DNA of 64,000 bases from Acinetobacter rongchengensis (GCF_003611475.1 NZ_RAXT01000014.1:1-64000), one strand, 5' to 3'. Positions 44,518 to 53,230 are shown, numbered from the stretch's first letter. The notes: a model not told the origin generated them from the sequence alone. Numbers and translations are program-made.

Positions 44518-45942
44518 ATGATTATTCCTGTGATTTTAGCGGGAGGTACTGGTACTCGTTTGTGGCCATTATCTCGAAGTAGCTACCCAAAACAATTTCT
44601 AAGATTACTGAATGAACATTCGCTATTGCAAAATACAATCTTAAGACTTAAAAATTTAGATTTACCTTTTGTCGATCCAATTATTATTTGTGGTGAAGAG
44701 CATCGTTTTATTGTGGCAGAGCAGCTACGTGAAATTGCTATTGAACAGGCAGATATTATTTTAGAACCTGTAGGTCGAAATACAGCTCCAGCAATCACAC
44801 TTGCAGCACTACATGCACAAAAGAAATATCAACAAAAGAGGGTGAATTTATTTGTACTCTCGGCTGATCATGAAATTCAGGATATTATTGCGTTCAAACA
44901 GAACATTGAGCAAGCTTATAATTATCTCAAAGATTCTTCAATTGTTATATTTGGAATAGAGCCAGAATATCCTGAAACAGGCTATGGTTATATTAAATAT
45001 AGTGAATCGACTGATTTTCAAGCAATTTACAGAGTTGATTGCTTTGTAGAAAAACCAAACTTAAAAAAAGCTGAAGAATATTTACAAACAGGCGATTATG
45101 CATGGAATAGTGGTATGTTCATGTTTGATTTGGATGGGTTTTTAAATTTGATCGATCAGTATGCTGAAGGCATAAAGCATACATGTATTAAAGCATATGA
45201 GCAGGCCAAAGTTGATTTAGATTTTATTCGTATAGGCGTAAAAGAATTTAAACAATGTCCAGATATTTCGATTGATTATGCATTAATCGAAAAAGTGAAA
45301 GATTTGCTGATGGTGAAATTAGATGCGGGTTGGAGTGATATTGGCTCTTGGTCAGCGCTTTGGGATATTCAAGAAAAAGACAAAGATTTTAATGTAATAA
45401 AAGGAGATGTGATACAACTTTATAGTCAAAATAATTTGGTTTATGCAACTAATAAACTAGTTAGTTTACTCGGTGTTGAAAACTTAGTTGTTGTAGAGAC
45501 AAAAGATGCTCTATTAATTGCAAATAAGAGTTATATGCAACATGTAAAAGAAATTGTGCAAATTTTGAAAAAAAATGACCGGACAGAAGTTTCAGTACAT
45601 CAGGAAGCTTTTAGGCCTTGGGGTAAATATGAATGCATAGATGTTGGTTCTCGTTACCAAGTCAAACGTATTACTGTCAATACAGGTGAAAAATTATCTC
45701 TGCAACTGCATCATCATCGAGCGGAACATTGGATTGTGGTGAAAGGAACTGCAAAAGTGAGAAAAGGGGATAGTAGCTTTTTACTAAGTGAAAATGAATC
45801 AACCTATATTTCAATTGGGGAAATTCATTCTTTGGAAAACCCAGGATGTATCCCATTAGAGTTAATAGAAATTCAAACAGGTTCTTATTTAAGTGAAGAT
45901 GATATTCAGCGGTTTGAGGATTTGTACGGAAGGTTACAATGA
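44518..45942 (+). CDS. manC: Mannose-1-phosphate guanylyltransferase / mannose-6-phosphate isomerase
   Basis: ManC makes GDP-mannose. The 474 residues contain the nucleotidyltransferase start ILAGGTGTRLWPLSRSSYPKQFL, the FVEKP motif (residue about 182), AWNSGMFMFD and DYALIEK. The C-terminal cupin isomerase domain (about 365-474) has RPWGKYECIDVGSRYQVKRITVNTGEKLSLQLHHHRAEHWIVVKGTA. It is the usual bifunctional type II form. A phosphomannomutase gene is not in the window, so that step must be encoded elsewhere. It overlaps the next gene by four bases. Confidence 0.96.
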   Translation: MIIPVILAGGTGTRLWPLSRSSYPKQFLRLLNEHSLLQNTILRLKNLDLPFVDPIIICGEEHRFIVAEQLREIAIEQADIILEPVGRNTAPAITLAALHAQKKYQQKRVNLFVLSADHEIQDIIAFKQNIEQAYNYLKDSSIVIFGIEPEYPETGYGYIKYSESTDFQAIYRVDCFVEKPNLKKAEEYLQTGDYAWNSGMFMFDLDGFLNLIDQYAEGIKHTCIKAYEQAKVDLDFIRIGVKEFKQCPDISIDYALIEKVKDLLMVKLDAGWSDIGSWSALWDIQEKDKDFNVIKGDVIQLYSQNNLVYATNKLVSLLGVENLVVVETKDALLIANKSYMQHVKEIVQILKKNDRTEVSVHQEAFRPWGKYECIDVGSRYQVKRITVNTGEKLSLQLHHHRAEHWIVVKGTAKVRKGDSSFLLSENESTYISIGEIHSLENPGCIPLELIEIQTGSYLSEDDIQRFEDLYGRLQ

Positions 45943-46688
45943 TGATAGAAGATAACAAATACAAAATTAGTGTAATTACTGCTGTCTATAATGCTGAATC
46001 TTGCATTCGAAATTTAATAGAAAGTTTAAGAAGTCAACAAGATAAAGATTTTGAGTGGGTAGTAGTTGATGGTGCTTCAACGGATCGAACATTGGAAATT
46101 TTAAAGACAATAAATGATTTAAATATAAAAATTATCTCCGAACCTGATTTTGGTATTTATGATGCTTTAAATAAGGGGATAAAAGCTTGTTCGGGAGAGT
46201 ATTATTTAGTTGCTGGAGCTGATGATATTTTTTTTAATAATGCTGTTCATGATTACAAAAAGGCTATAACAAGTAACTCAGAATTAATAACAGCTTCAAT
46301 CATGAAAAATAATCATAAAGTTATTTCTAAAGAAAAATGGCCTTGGTTGTATGCACAAACTGCATATATTTCTTGTCATGCTTTAGGTGTTCTGATTAGA
46401 ACAAATTTACATAACCAATATGGTTTTTATTCAAATAAGTTTCCTATAGCCGCTGATCAGCTATTTATTAAAAAATGTTGTAATAATAAAGTGATAGTGC
46501 AGACTATTGATGCTATTGTTGGTGAGTTTGGTACCCAAGGAGTAAGTACTGAAGATATTATTGGTACTTGTACTGAAATTTTTAGAATTCAATTGTTGAC
46601 AGAAAAATGTAAATCACTCCAGTATTTAATTTTTTTATCAAAAATATTAAAAAGGTTTTTGTTATCTTTCTTCCATAAGAGAATTTAA
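45939..46688 (+). CDS. GT2 glycosyltransferase (WcaE-like)
   Basis: The 249 residues are a cytoplasmic GT-A enzyme: ISVITAVYNAESCIRNLIESLRSQQDKDFEWVVVDGASTDRTLEIL, the acidic GADDIFFNNA and IAADQLFIKKC segments. The start KISVITAVYN-A and VVVDGASTDRTLE match the WcaE-type group of colanic acid and O-antigen clusters. The ATG overlaps the manC stop (ATGA); an in-frame ATG one codon later is equivalent. It is the last gene of the plus-strand block. Its 3' end overlaps by 27 bp the 3' end of the convergent GT4 gene. Confidence 0.84.
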   Translation: MMIEDNKYKISVITAVYNAESCIRNLIESLRSQQDKDFEWVVVDGASTDRTLEILKTINDLNIKIISEPDFGIYDALNKGIKACSGEYYLVAGADDIFFNNAVHDYKKAITSNSELITASIMKNNHKVISKEKWPWLYAQTAYISCHALGVLIRTNLHNQYGFYSNKFPIAADQLFIKKCCNNKVIVQTIDAIVGEFGTQGVSTEDIIGTCTEIFRIQLLTEKCKSLQYLIFLSKILKRFLLSFFHKRI

Positions 46689-47744
46689 TGCTTTATCAGA
46701 AATAGTATCCCAGCTCATTTCTATAATACACTCTAATATAATAGGTTGTGTTATTTGTTTTTTAATTGTTTCAATGAGACTATTTATATTGTTGCATTTT
46801 GCTAAATAGTCATTCGGCAGTTGGTTTTGATATACTGGGAAATCCTCTAAGATATTTGCACTTTCAGTTGCTACAATAGGTTTTTGAGTGGCAATATATT
46901 CAACAATTTTACATGAAGTACCGTAGTTTATTTGTTCTGATCGTCTATAAGGGATTGCTAAAATATCACAAGCAGATAAGACCGAAGGAACTTCATTGAA
47001 ATTCAAATTTCCTAAATATTTTATAAAGTCATAATCTAAATTGATATTGTGCGAGTTCTTTCCAGCAATTAGTAATGTTAAATTTTTAAACTGGTCTTCT
47101 TGTTTTATTGTTTTAACAGCATGAATTAAATCGGTTATTCCTCTTTCATATTCAATACTACCAATGTAGCCTATAATTAAAATCTCTTGATCTAGCTTTA
47201 ATTTCTCTCTAGTAGAATTTTTTGTAGATATTATGAAGTTGTGATAGTTTATTCCATTTGGAATAATTTTGTAAGGAATATTACAATGAATTTCTTTAGC
47301 TAATAATTTACTTGCAAAAAAGTTAATTTTTGAGTTTTTTATTAAAAATAGTAATAAATTTTTAAAACCAAAATTTCTATAGCCTTTAAATGCATCATAT
47401 TTATCATAAACATCAAAAACGAATTTAGAGAAACATATTTTTGATAGAATTAAACCTAATAATCCAATATAGCAATCTCCACTTGCTACAATTGTTTTAG
47501 GTCGTTCAAATATAATAATAGATATTAGCTTGAATATAAAAGAAAAGCTGAAAATTGCGGTTGAAGAAATTTTCAATTGGTCATCTGTATCTTCAATTTT
47601 TTCTTTAGTATGGTAATCAATTAACCATAGTTTTGTTTTTGTTTTTTTAGACCAATGGTACGGTAATTGATAAATACGTCCAAATTTCTCAGAATAAGCA
47701 TCTCTATTTGTATAGAAACGTTTACCAATGAAAAGTATATCCAT
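46662..47744 (-). CDS. GT4-like glycosyltransferase
   Basis: The 360 residues fit a GT-B fold of the GT4 family. ERPKTIVASGDCYIGLLGLIL is near the N-terminal domain end; ILIIGYIGSIEYERGITDLIHAVKTI starts the donor domain; VPSVLSACDILAIPYRRSEQINYGTSCKIVEYIATQKPIVATES corresponds to the GT4 EX7E region, here with E in CKIVEYIA. It is one of two tandem GT4 genes on the minus strand, 5 bp after its upstream partner. AT-rich coding sequence suggests transfer. The sugar transferred is unknown. Confidence 0.75.
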   Translation of the reverse strand: MDILFIGKRFYTNRDAYSEKFGRIYQLPYHWSKKTKTKLWLIDYHTKEKIEDTDDQLKISSTAIFSFSFIFKLISIIIFERPKTIVASGDCYIGLLGLILSKICFSKFVFDVYDKYDAFKGYRNFGFKNLLLFLIKNSKINFFASKLLAKEIHCNIPYKIIPNGINYHNFIISTKNSTREKLKLDQEILIIGYIGSIEYERGITDLIHAVKTIKQEDQFKNLTLLIAGKNSHNINLDYDFIKYLGNLNFNEVPSVLSACDILAIPYRRSEQINYGTSCKIVEYIATQKPIVATESANILEDFPVYQNQLPNDYLAKCNNINSLIETIKKQITQPIILECIIEMSWDTISDKALNSLMEER

Positions 47745-47749
47745 AAAAT

Positions 47750-48895
47750 TTACTCTAATATTTTATTGATTTTTTTTGATAAATTAGGCCATGAGAACCG
47801 TTCTGTATAGTTTTTACATTCTGGTTGTGAAATTAAACTTTCGTCTAGTAGAAGTTTAACGACTTTTTCTGAGAATTCATTATAATTTTCTTTTTCCACA
47901 AGAAAGCCTGTTTGCTGATGTTCTACAGCATCAATGATTCCTCCTGTTGCAAATGCTATAGTAGGGGTTCCATGAGCAGCAGCTTCAATTGCAACCATAC
48001 CAAAACCTTCAGGATCATCAGGAATATATTTGACTGGAAAGATATGGATGTCAGTTAAGTAATAAAAACTTGAAAGAATTTGATCATCATTTATGTTCCC
48101 AATGAAGATAATTCTGTCATGAACGTTATGTTTCTGTGCTGTGGATAAAATAAGTTCTTTAGATTGTAGTGTTTTCTTTAGGGATTGATTTGGAGTGTCA
48201 CCAATAACGATTAGTACTACATTGGGAATATTTTTGACTATCTTTGGAAAACTATAATCAATAAATTCATTTAAACCTTTTCTTTGAGTAAGCCGTCCTA
48301 CTGAAATAAGAACTTTTTTTCCATTTAATTGGTATTGCTCTTTTAATTGTTGAATTAATTGCATATTTCTAGGTTGAGGTGGAAAGCTTACACCAGGAGG
48401 GATAATTTTTAATTTAGTAGACTTAATTCCCTTTTTTATACAAATATTATATGTTGCTGAGCTATTAGCGATTAATACATTAGCTTTTTTAATGAATGGA
48501 ATCCACAATAGGTTATAGAGTTTATGGTTTGTGCCTATATCAAGCCCATGAATATATACAACACTTTTTTTCCTAAAAACTTTGGCCCAAAAAACAGTAA
48601 TAGGAGCCGTTAAACCACTGCCTGCAAAAAGTATATCTGGGCGCAAAGTTAAGCAAATCCAAAAAGTTTTGATAAAGGCAAATAATAAGAATATAGGTAG
48701 AGGATTTAAAGGAACACTATGAAAGAGGCAATCTTTAGGTGCAAGATTACGAGCATCAGTATGACTTAATATTTCGACACGATTAACTTGGCTTAATTCA
48801 TCAGCAATATGCCAGTTCAATCGTTCCATACCACCGATTAAAGGTGGAAGATTACGAGTTACGATAAGAACTTTCTTTCGTTTTTTTGTGAGCAT
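47750..48895 (-). CDS. GT4 glycosyltransferase
   Basis: The 381 residues form a GT4 enzyme with the typical start VLIVTRNLPPLIGGMERLNWHIADEL, VVYIHGLDIGTNHKLY, IIPPGVSFPP, the donor-domain segment VLISVGRLTQRKGLNEFI and PVKYIPDDPEGFGMVAIEAAAHGTPTIAFATGGIIDAVEH (E-x7-E motif in EGFGMVAIEAA). This class commonly transfers GlcNAc, galactose or mannose to lipid-linked intermediates. It lies 8 bp downstream of the UDP-sugar dehydrogenase gene, so they are probably co-transcribed. Confidence 0.87.
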   Translation of the reverse strand: MLTKKRKKVLIVTRNLPPLIGGMERLNWHIADELSQVNRVEILSHTDARNLAPKDCLFHSVPLNPLPIFLLFAFIKTFWICLTLRPDILFAGSGLTAPITVFWAKVFRKKSVVYIHGLDIGTNHKLYNLLWIPFIKKANVLIANSSATYNICIKKGIKSTKLKIIPPGVSFPPQPRNMQLIQQLKEQYQLNGKKVLISVGRLTQRKGLNEFIDYSFPKIVKNIPNVVLIVIGDTPNQSLKKTLQSKELILSTAQKHNVHDRIIFIGNINDDQILSSFYYLTDIHIFPVKYIPDDPEGFGMVAIEAAAHGTPTIAFATGGIIDAVEHQQTGFLVEKENYNEFSEKVVKLLLDESLISQPECKNYTERFSWPNLSKKINKILE

Positions 48896-48903
48896 ATTTA
48901 TGT

Positions 48904-50190
48904 CTACAATCTCAAATCGGATTGATTTAATTCAAAAATATATTTTAAATCATAAAGTATACATTGTTCTCGACCTAGGCTTTTAATCGACTCATAACCA
49001 AGCTCTATAAATCTTTGATGTCCAATAGCAAGCACGATTGCATCATAATAGTTCTCTTTAATCTGCTGAATTGGTTGTAGACCATATTCTCTTTTAACTT
49101 CATCTGAATCAACCCACGGGTCGTAAATATCCAAGTTTAAGTCGTAATCTTTAAGACTTTTGATTAGATCAATAATTTTAGTATTACGGATATCTGGACA
49201 GTTTTCCTTAAAAGATAAGCCCATGACTAAAATATTAGCGCCGACGACTTGAATTTGTTTTTTTACCATAGCTTTAATAAGCTGTGTCGCTACATACTCT
49301 CCCATACGATCATTCAACCGTCTAGCTGCGAGAATAATTTCTGGGTGTAAGCCGATAGATTGTGCTTTATGCGTTAAATAATAAGGATCAACACTGATAC
49401 AGTGGCCACCAACTAGGCCAGGTCGGAACGGTAAAAAATTCCATTTTGTTCCTGCTGCTTTTAAGACTTCTTCTGTATCAATACCAAGTTTATTAAAAAT
49501 TAATGAAAGCTCATTCATTAAGGCGATATTGACATCTCGCTGAGTATTCTCAATGACTTTAGCTGCTTCGGCTATTTTAATAGATGGAGCTTTATAGGTT
49601 CCAGCTTCAATAATTTGTAAATAAACTTGATCAATAAATTCTGCTGCTGAAGGAGTGGACCCAGATGTAACTTTCTTGATGTTAGTTAATTTTCTTATTT
49701 TGTCACCAGGGTTAATTCGCTCTGGGCTATAACCTACAAAAAAATCTTCGTTGAAAGTTAGTTGAGAGAATTGTTCTAAAACAGGAATGCAGATATCTTC
49801 TGTTGCGCTTGGATAAACAGTAGATTCGTAAACAACGATATCTTCTTTTTTTAGATATTGAGCAATTGTCTTTGATGCTTGTATTAAAGGCTTTAGGTCA
49901 GGTTGTTTAAAATTATCAATGGGTGTTGGTACTGTAACTATATAAAAATTACATTTTGATAGTTCCTCTGTGTCTGATGATATTGTTATTTTTTTTAGTT
50001 GCTCTAATTCCTCTAACTCTAATTCAAGTGTATGATCCTTATGTTGCTGTAATTCACTAATACGTTTAGAATCAATATCAAAACCTACAACGTCAAACTT
50101 TTTACTGAATGCTAATGCCAAAGGCAATCCTACATATCCTAAACCAAGAACTGCTATTTTAATATTTTTTAAATTCTGTAGTGAATACAT
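48904..50190 (-). CDS. tviB: UDP-N-acetyl-hexosamine 6-dehydrogenase (TviB/WbpO-like)
   Basis: The 428 residues are a UDP-sugar dehydrogenase oxidising C6 to a uronic acid: [30 protein letters not shown] (NAD-binding), [47 protein letters not shown] and the catalytic Cys in [19 protein letters not shown]. The variant [12 protein letters not shown] with the following LTNI segment fits the TviB/WbpO group, giving UDP-GlcNAcA or UDP-GalNAcA, rather than UDP-glucose dehydrogenase. No epimerase (TviC/WbpP type) adjoins it. It is the first gene of the minus-strand block, divergent from pglL. Substrate choice is inference. Confidence 0.85.
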   Translation of the reverse strand: MYSLQNLKNIKIAVLGLGYVGLPLALAFSKKFDVVGFDIDSKRISELQQHKDHTLELELEELEQLKKITISSDTEELSKCNFYIVTVPTPIDNFKQPDLKPLIQASKTIAQYLKKEDIVVYESTVYPSATEDICIPVLEQFSQLTFNEDFFVGYSPERINPGDKIRKLTNIKKVTSGSTPSAAEFIDQVYLQIIEAGTYKAPSIKIAEAAKVIENTQRDVNIALMNELSLIFNKLGIDTEEVLKAAGTKWNFLPFRPGLVGGHCISVDPYYLTHKAQSIGLHPEIILAARRLNDRMGEYVATQLIKAMVKKQIQVVGANILVMGLSFKENCPDIRNTKIIDLIKSLKDYDLNLDIYDPWVDSDEVKREYGLQPIQQIKENYYDAIVLAIGHQRFIELGYESIKSLGREQCILYDLKYIFELNQSDLRL

Positions 50191-50376
50191 TGAGCATCAA
50201 ATCCTAACGCTATAGTTTGTGGATTATACAAAATATTTAAATAAAGTGTATAACAATTCAAGTCTAAAGTGATCTATTTAATTACAAATCTAACTTGGCG
50301 AAAATTATGATTTTTTATGCAATGGAATTTAGATAATTCATATTCGACTTTTCTTGAAATAACACAAAACCTCCCG

Positions 50377-50418
50377 AAACTGAGCGTATAATACGCTCAG
50401 TTTTTCTTTGTTTTTTTA
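50377..50418 (+). terminator. Hairpin with T-run just before pglL
   Basis: AAACTGAGCGTAT / ATACGCTCAGTTT is a 13-bp perfect inverted repeat around a single A, followed by T-rich sequence up to the pglL ATG at 50422. It looks like a plus-strand terminator, but no plus-strand gene lies directly upstream. It may be a remnant of the ancestral pilA-pglL junction or an attenuator. TATAAT occurs in its centre, without a well-spaced -35. Confidence 0.7.
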
Positions 50419-50421
50419 TCT

Positions 50422-52068
50422 ATGAAAGCCACTCCCTATATTCTTTCAGCTATTTTACTTCTACTCGCATGGCTTCTCCCAATCCATAAAATGCCATGGA
50501 CAACTTTTGGTAGTGAAGTGCTGACTTTTCTTGCGGCTCTAGTGTTGCTTTCAACATTTATCAATAAAGACATTAAGATACCCAAGCCACAATTGTTGGC
50601 TTTACCTATTTTAGCTATTCCCTTGGTTCAATGGGGATTTGGTGAAATTCTCTATTTTAGTAATGCTTTGTTGTGTGCTGCTTATATCAGCATGTTTTGG
50701 TTAATGGTGGTTGTAGGTTATAACTTAGCAGTGGGTGAAAAAGGACAAAGGGAGCAGGTCTTTAAAATATTTTGTCTTGTTGTATTTTTTGGGGCAATTC
50801 TTTCGAGTGTTATTGCAATTTGTCAGTGGTTGGGGCTGAGTGATTATTTTAGTTTATTCATGAATCGCTTGCGTGAAAATCGGGTATATGCAAACTTTGC
50901 ACAACCAAACAACCTAGCCACCTTTATCTGCATGGGATTATTTGCTTGTTTATATTTCTACGAAAAGAGAATATTGCCAAGTATGATTTTAATTCCAACA
51001 TCATTTATCTTTCTACTGACGATTGCATTGACCCAATCACGTACAGCATGGGTGGTGTGTATATTTACCCTTGTTTATTTAACGATTAAACAATTTGGTC
51101 AAAGCAAACGCTTTAGCTTTGCGAAGTTATTGGCTTGGGTAGGTGTATTTATTGCATTAATTGCCTGCTTACCTATGTTTAACCAGTGGCTTGCATCATT
51201 CACCGCGCAAGATATCACTCAAACAGCGACAGTTGTACAAAGAGCATCATCGGGGTATCTGCGTTTAGATATGTGGAATCAGGCTCTGATTGCGATTACA
51301 CAACAGCCTTGGTTCGGTTATGGCTGGAATCAAACTGGGATGGCGCAAATCGCTGCTTTTGATTTATATCCTTCACATGAGTGGTATAAAACAGCACATA
51401 ACGTAGTTCTAGATTTACTGATTTGGAATGGCATTCCAATTGGTGCGATGATCATTGTTTATGTGGTGTGTTGGCTGTTTTGGTTGAATCGTGGTGTTAA
51501 AGATCCTGTATCCATTGCTGCAAGTTTGATGGTGTGTGCCATTCTGATTCATGCCTTATTGGAATACCCAATTCATTATGCTTATTTCTTGCTACCACTG
51601 GGCTTAGTCCTTGGTTTTATTCAGGCACAGTACCCTCATTTGCCTACAATTAAACTTAAGCCAGCGATGACCGTCAGTATTGTGGTAATCGGTTTTGTTC
51701 TAATCGGGGTAATTTACCGTGACTATGTCTTATATCGTCAACAAAGTGTTTTTATCAATAAGAAAACAGCGTTGACTGAAGCACAACAGCAAGTGATGAA
51801 GCAGGATATTTTCTTACTTACACAGTTTAAAGAACGTGTGTGGTGGATTGGTTTTAATCCATATAGCAAAGTATCTGATCAACAGCTTGAACATATCGGA
51901 CGAATGGTGGCAAATCTAGCCTCTAAATACGATATTTATAAATATGCGCAAGTTTTAGCATTTAATGGTAAAAAGGCTGAAGCTGAACATCAGTTGTGGA
52001 TTCTTAAAACATTACATGGTCAAGAAAGTTCTTATCAAGATTTATTAGCTGTTTCAGCAGTAAAATAA
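50422..52068 (+). CDS. pglL: O-oligosaccharyltransferase of the PglL/TfpO type
   Basis: The 548 residues have about 11-13 hydrophobic helices (residues 5-440) and a C-terminal periplasmic part. The Wzy_C signature region is visible around residues 190-330 (ALTQSRTAWVVCIFTLVYL, the large loop with YLRLDMWNQALIAITQQPWFGYGWNQTG and HEWYKTAHNVVLDLLIWNGIPIG). PglL enzymes move glycans from undecaprenyl pyrophosphate to Ser/Thr of periplasmic proteins or pilin. In Acinetobacter, such genes usually sit directly between pilA and bfr; here bfr is downstream, but pilA is about 16 kb away. I cannot separate general PglL from pilin-specific TfpO by eye. Confidence 0.9.
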   Translation: MKATPYILSAILLLLAWLLPIHKMPWTTFGSEVLTFLAALVLLSTFINKDIKIPKPQLLALPILAIPLVQWGFGEILYFSNALLCAAYISMFWLMVVVGYNLAVGEKGQREQVFKIFCLVVFFGAILSSVIAICQWLGLSDYFSLFMNRLRENRVYANFAQPNNLATFICMGLFACLYFYEKRILPSMILIPTSFIFLLTIALTQSRTAWVVCIFTLVYLTIKQFGQSKRFSFAKLLAWVGVFIALIACLPMFNQWLASFTAQDITQTATVVQRASSGYLRLDMWNQALIAITQQPWFGYGWNQTGMAQIAAFDLYPSHEWYKTAHNVVLDLLIWNGIPIGAMIIVYVVCWLFWLNRGVKDPVSIAASLMVCAILIHALLEYPIHYAYFLLPLGLVLGFIQAQYPHLPTIKLKPAMTVSIVVIGFVLIGVIYRDYVLYRQQSVFINKKTALTEAQQQVMKQDIFLLTQFKERVWWIGFNPYSKVSDQQLEHIGRMVANLASKYDIYKYAQVLAFNGKKAEAEHQLWILKTLHGQESSYQDLLAVSAVK

Positions 52069-52123
52069 TTGCAAATTGGTCATAAAAATCCCCAATTTAT
52101 GGATAATGCTGATTAGTTAGGCC

Positions 52124-52277
52124 TTTTTAAATCCTCTCCCTTGCGGAGTGTACTCCTCACCTTTGACAAAGGAGGGATAAGCAGCACAGCTACGCAAGGA
52201 ATCTAAAATTATTTTAAATTCTCAATAGTTCCCCCTCTTTTCCTTGCGCCATATATGGCTCAGGGTTAGGGGAGATT
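52124..52277. repeat. MITE-like intergenic repeat, copy 2
   Basis: Second copy of the element at 242-393, same orientation, similar over its whole length with scattered substitutions and small gaps. It lies between the ends of pglL and bfr and finishes seven bases before the bfr stop codon. Ends AAATCCTCTCCC and AGGGGAGATT again form an imperfect inverted repeat. Confidence 0.75.
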
Positions 52278-52283
52278 TTAAGA

Positions 52284-52748
52284 TTACAATTGGCTTTGAA
52301 TGTAATTTTCAATCCCAACACTTTCGCTTAGGTCAAGTTGAGTGGTTGTCCAATCCCAGTATTCTTCTTCTTTTTCAAGAATCTCTTGAACTAAATCACG
52401 AGTGACGTAATCTAGATTTTTTTCAGCCAAATCAACAGCTGCTTTAAGTGCTTCAATATTCTCTTTCACTTTACGTACATCGCAGTTTAAAACTTCAACG
52501 GTATGCTGACCAATATAAAGTTTTCCAAGATGTTGTAAGTTTGGCAAACCTTCTAAAAATAGAATACGCTCAATAATTTTATCGGCATGCTTCATTTGGC
52601 GGATCGATTCTTTATATTCAGCTGAACCGAGTTGTTCAATTCCCCAGTCATTAAACATACGTGAATGTAGGAAATATTGATTGATTGCTGTCAAATGATG
52701 ATAAAGCACTTGATTAAGTTGGTTTATAACGTCTCGATTGCCTTTCAT
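52284..52748 (-). CDS. bfr: Bacterioferritin-type subunit lacking most ferroxidase ligands
   Basis: The 154 residues align end to end with E. coli Bfr (MKGNRDVINQLN, INQYFLHSRMF, MKHADKIIERILFLEGLPNLQHLGKL). The haem ligand Met52 is kept. Of the six ferroxidase ligands, His54 and Glu127 remain. The others are changed: Glu18 to His, Glu51 to Gln, Glu94 to Val, His130 to Tyr. It is therefore probably a haem-binding subunit that needs a catalytic partner, like the alpha-type subunits of mixed bacterioferritins. ATG at 52748 follows GGAG by eight bases. bfd is the next gene upstream. Confidence 0.93.
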   Translation of the reverse strand: MKGNRDVINQLNQVLYHHLTAINQYFLHSRMFNDWGIEQLGSAEYKESIRQMKHADKIIERILFLEGLPNLQHLGKLYIGQHTVEVLNCDVRKVKENIEALKAAVDLAEKNLDYVTRDLVQEILEKEEEYWDWTTTQLDLSESVGIENYIQSQL

Positions 52749-52771
52749 GGTCAAAGCTCCATTCAGTTGTG

Positions 52772-52793
52772 TGCCTTAAAAAAACTTAAGGCA
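52772..52793. promoter_or_regulatory. 8-bp inverted repeat upstream of bfr
   Basis: TGCCTTAA / TTAAGGCA with a six-base spacer, 25-45 bp before the bfr start on the minus strand. It could be an operator or a leader hairpin. It does not match a Fur box. Confidence 0.4.
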
Positions 52794-52907
52794 ATCCATG
52801 TTGTTATCTTAATCAACTTTATCAATAGTTTCGAGTGATTTATGGAACAGCAAATGAAAATCGCAATCAAAAACAATCGGTATATTTTTAATAATGTTTA
52901 ATTTAAC

Positions 52908-52938
52908 CAAAAATAAACCCGCTTTGAGTCGAAGCGGG
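52908..52938 (-). terminator. Terminator of bfd (minus strand)
   Basis: On the minus strand CCCGCTT / AAGCGGG forms a 7-bp GC-rich stem (with a seven-base loop), followed by TTTATTTTT. It lies about 60 bp after the bfd stop. Confidence 0.85.
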
Positions 52939-53000
52939 GGAGGAATATGACCCGAAGATCATGTAAAACTTATTATGATTATTTGAGGGATTTATAAATG

Positions 53001-53195
53001 TTAAGCAGCAATCGAAATGCGTGCGGCAATTTCTGCCAATTCTTCATTGATAATACTTTTTGCCTCTGGTGCACAGCGCCCACAGCAAGTACCTAAATCT
53101 AAAAGGTCGCGAATTTCACGATAGCTTTCTGCACCATTAGCCACAGCATCTTTAATATCTTGATCTGTAATACCACGACACAAACAAACGTACAT
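53001..53195 (-). CDS. bfd: Bacterioferritin-associated ferredoxin
   Basis: Bfd reduces and releases iron from bacterioferritin through its [2Fe-2S] cluster. The 64 residues hold the four cysteine ligands in MYVCLCRG (C4, C6) and LGTCCGRCAPEAKS (CxxC), the normal Bfd pattern. ATG at 53195 gives the family start MYVCLCRGIT; the in-frame start at 53210 adds MWFTL without support. A Fur-box-like site lies 36 bp upstream, and bfr is downstream but with its own upstream region. Confidence 0.94.
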   Translation of the reverse strand: MYVCLCRGITDQDIKDAVANGAESYREIRDLLDLGTCCGRCAPEAKSIINEELAEIAARISIAA

Positions 53196-53230
53196 GAGAG
53201 TAAACCACAAAGTTAAATGCGATAACTAGT

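Noticed and set aside
34197..50190. The island as the canonical capsule (K) locus
   Set aside because: It has no wza, wzb, wzc, Wzx of the usual type, gna, galU, pgi or pgm, and is flanked by pilA and pglL rather than fkpA and lldP.
50354..50392. pglL promoter with TTGAAA and TATAAT
   Set aside because: The boxes are 27 bases apart, far from the 17 needed, and the TATAAT is the centre of a terminator-like palindrome.
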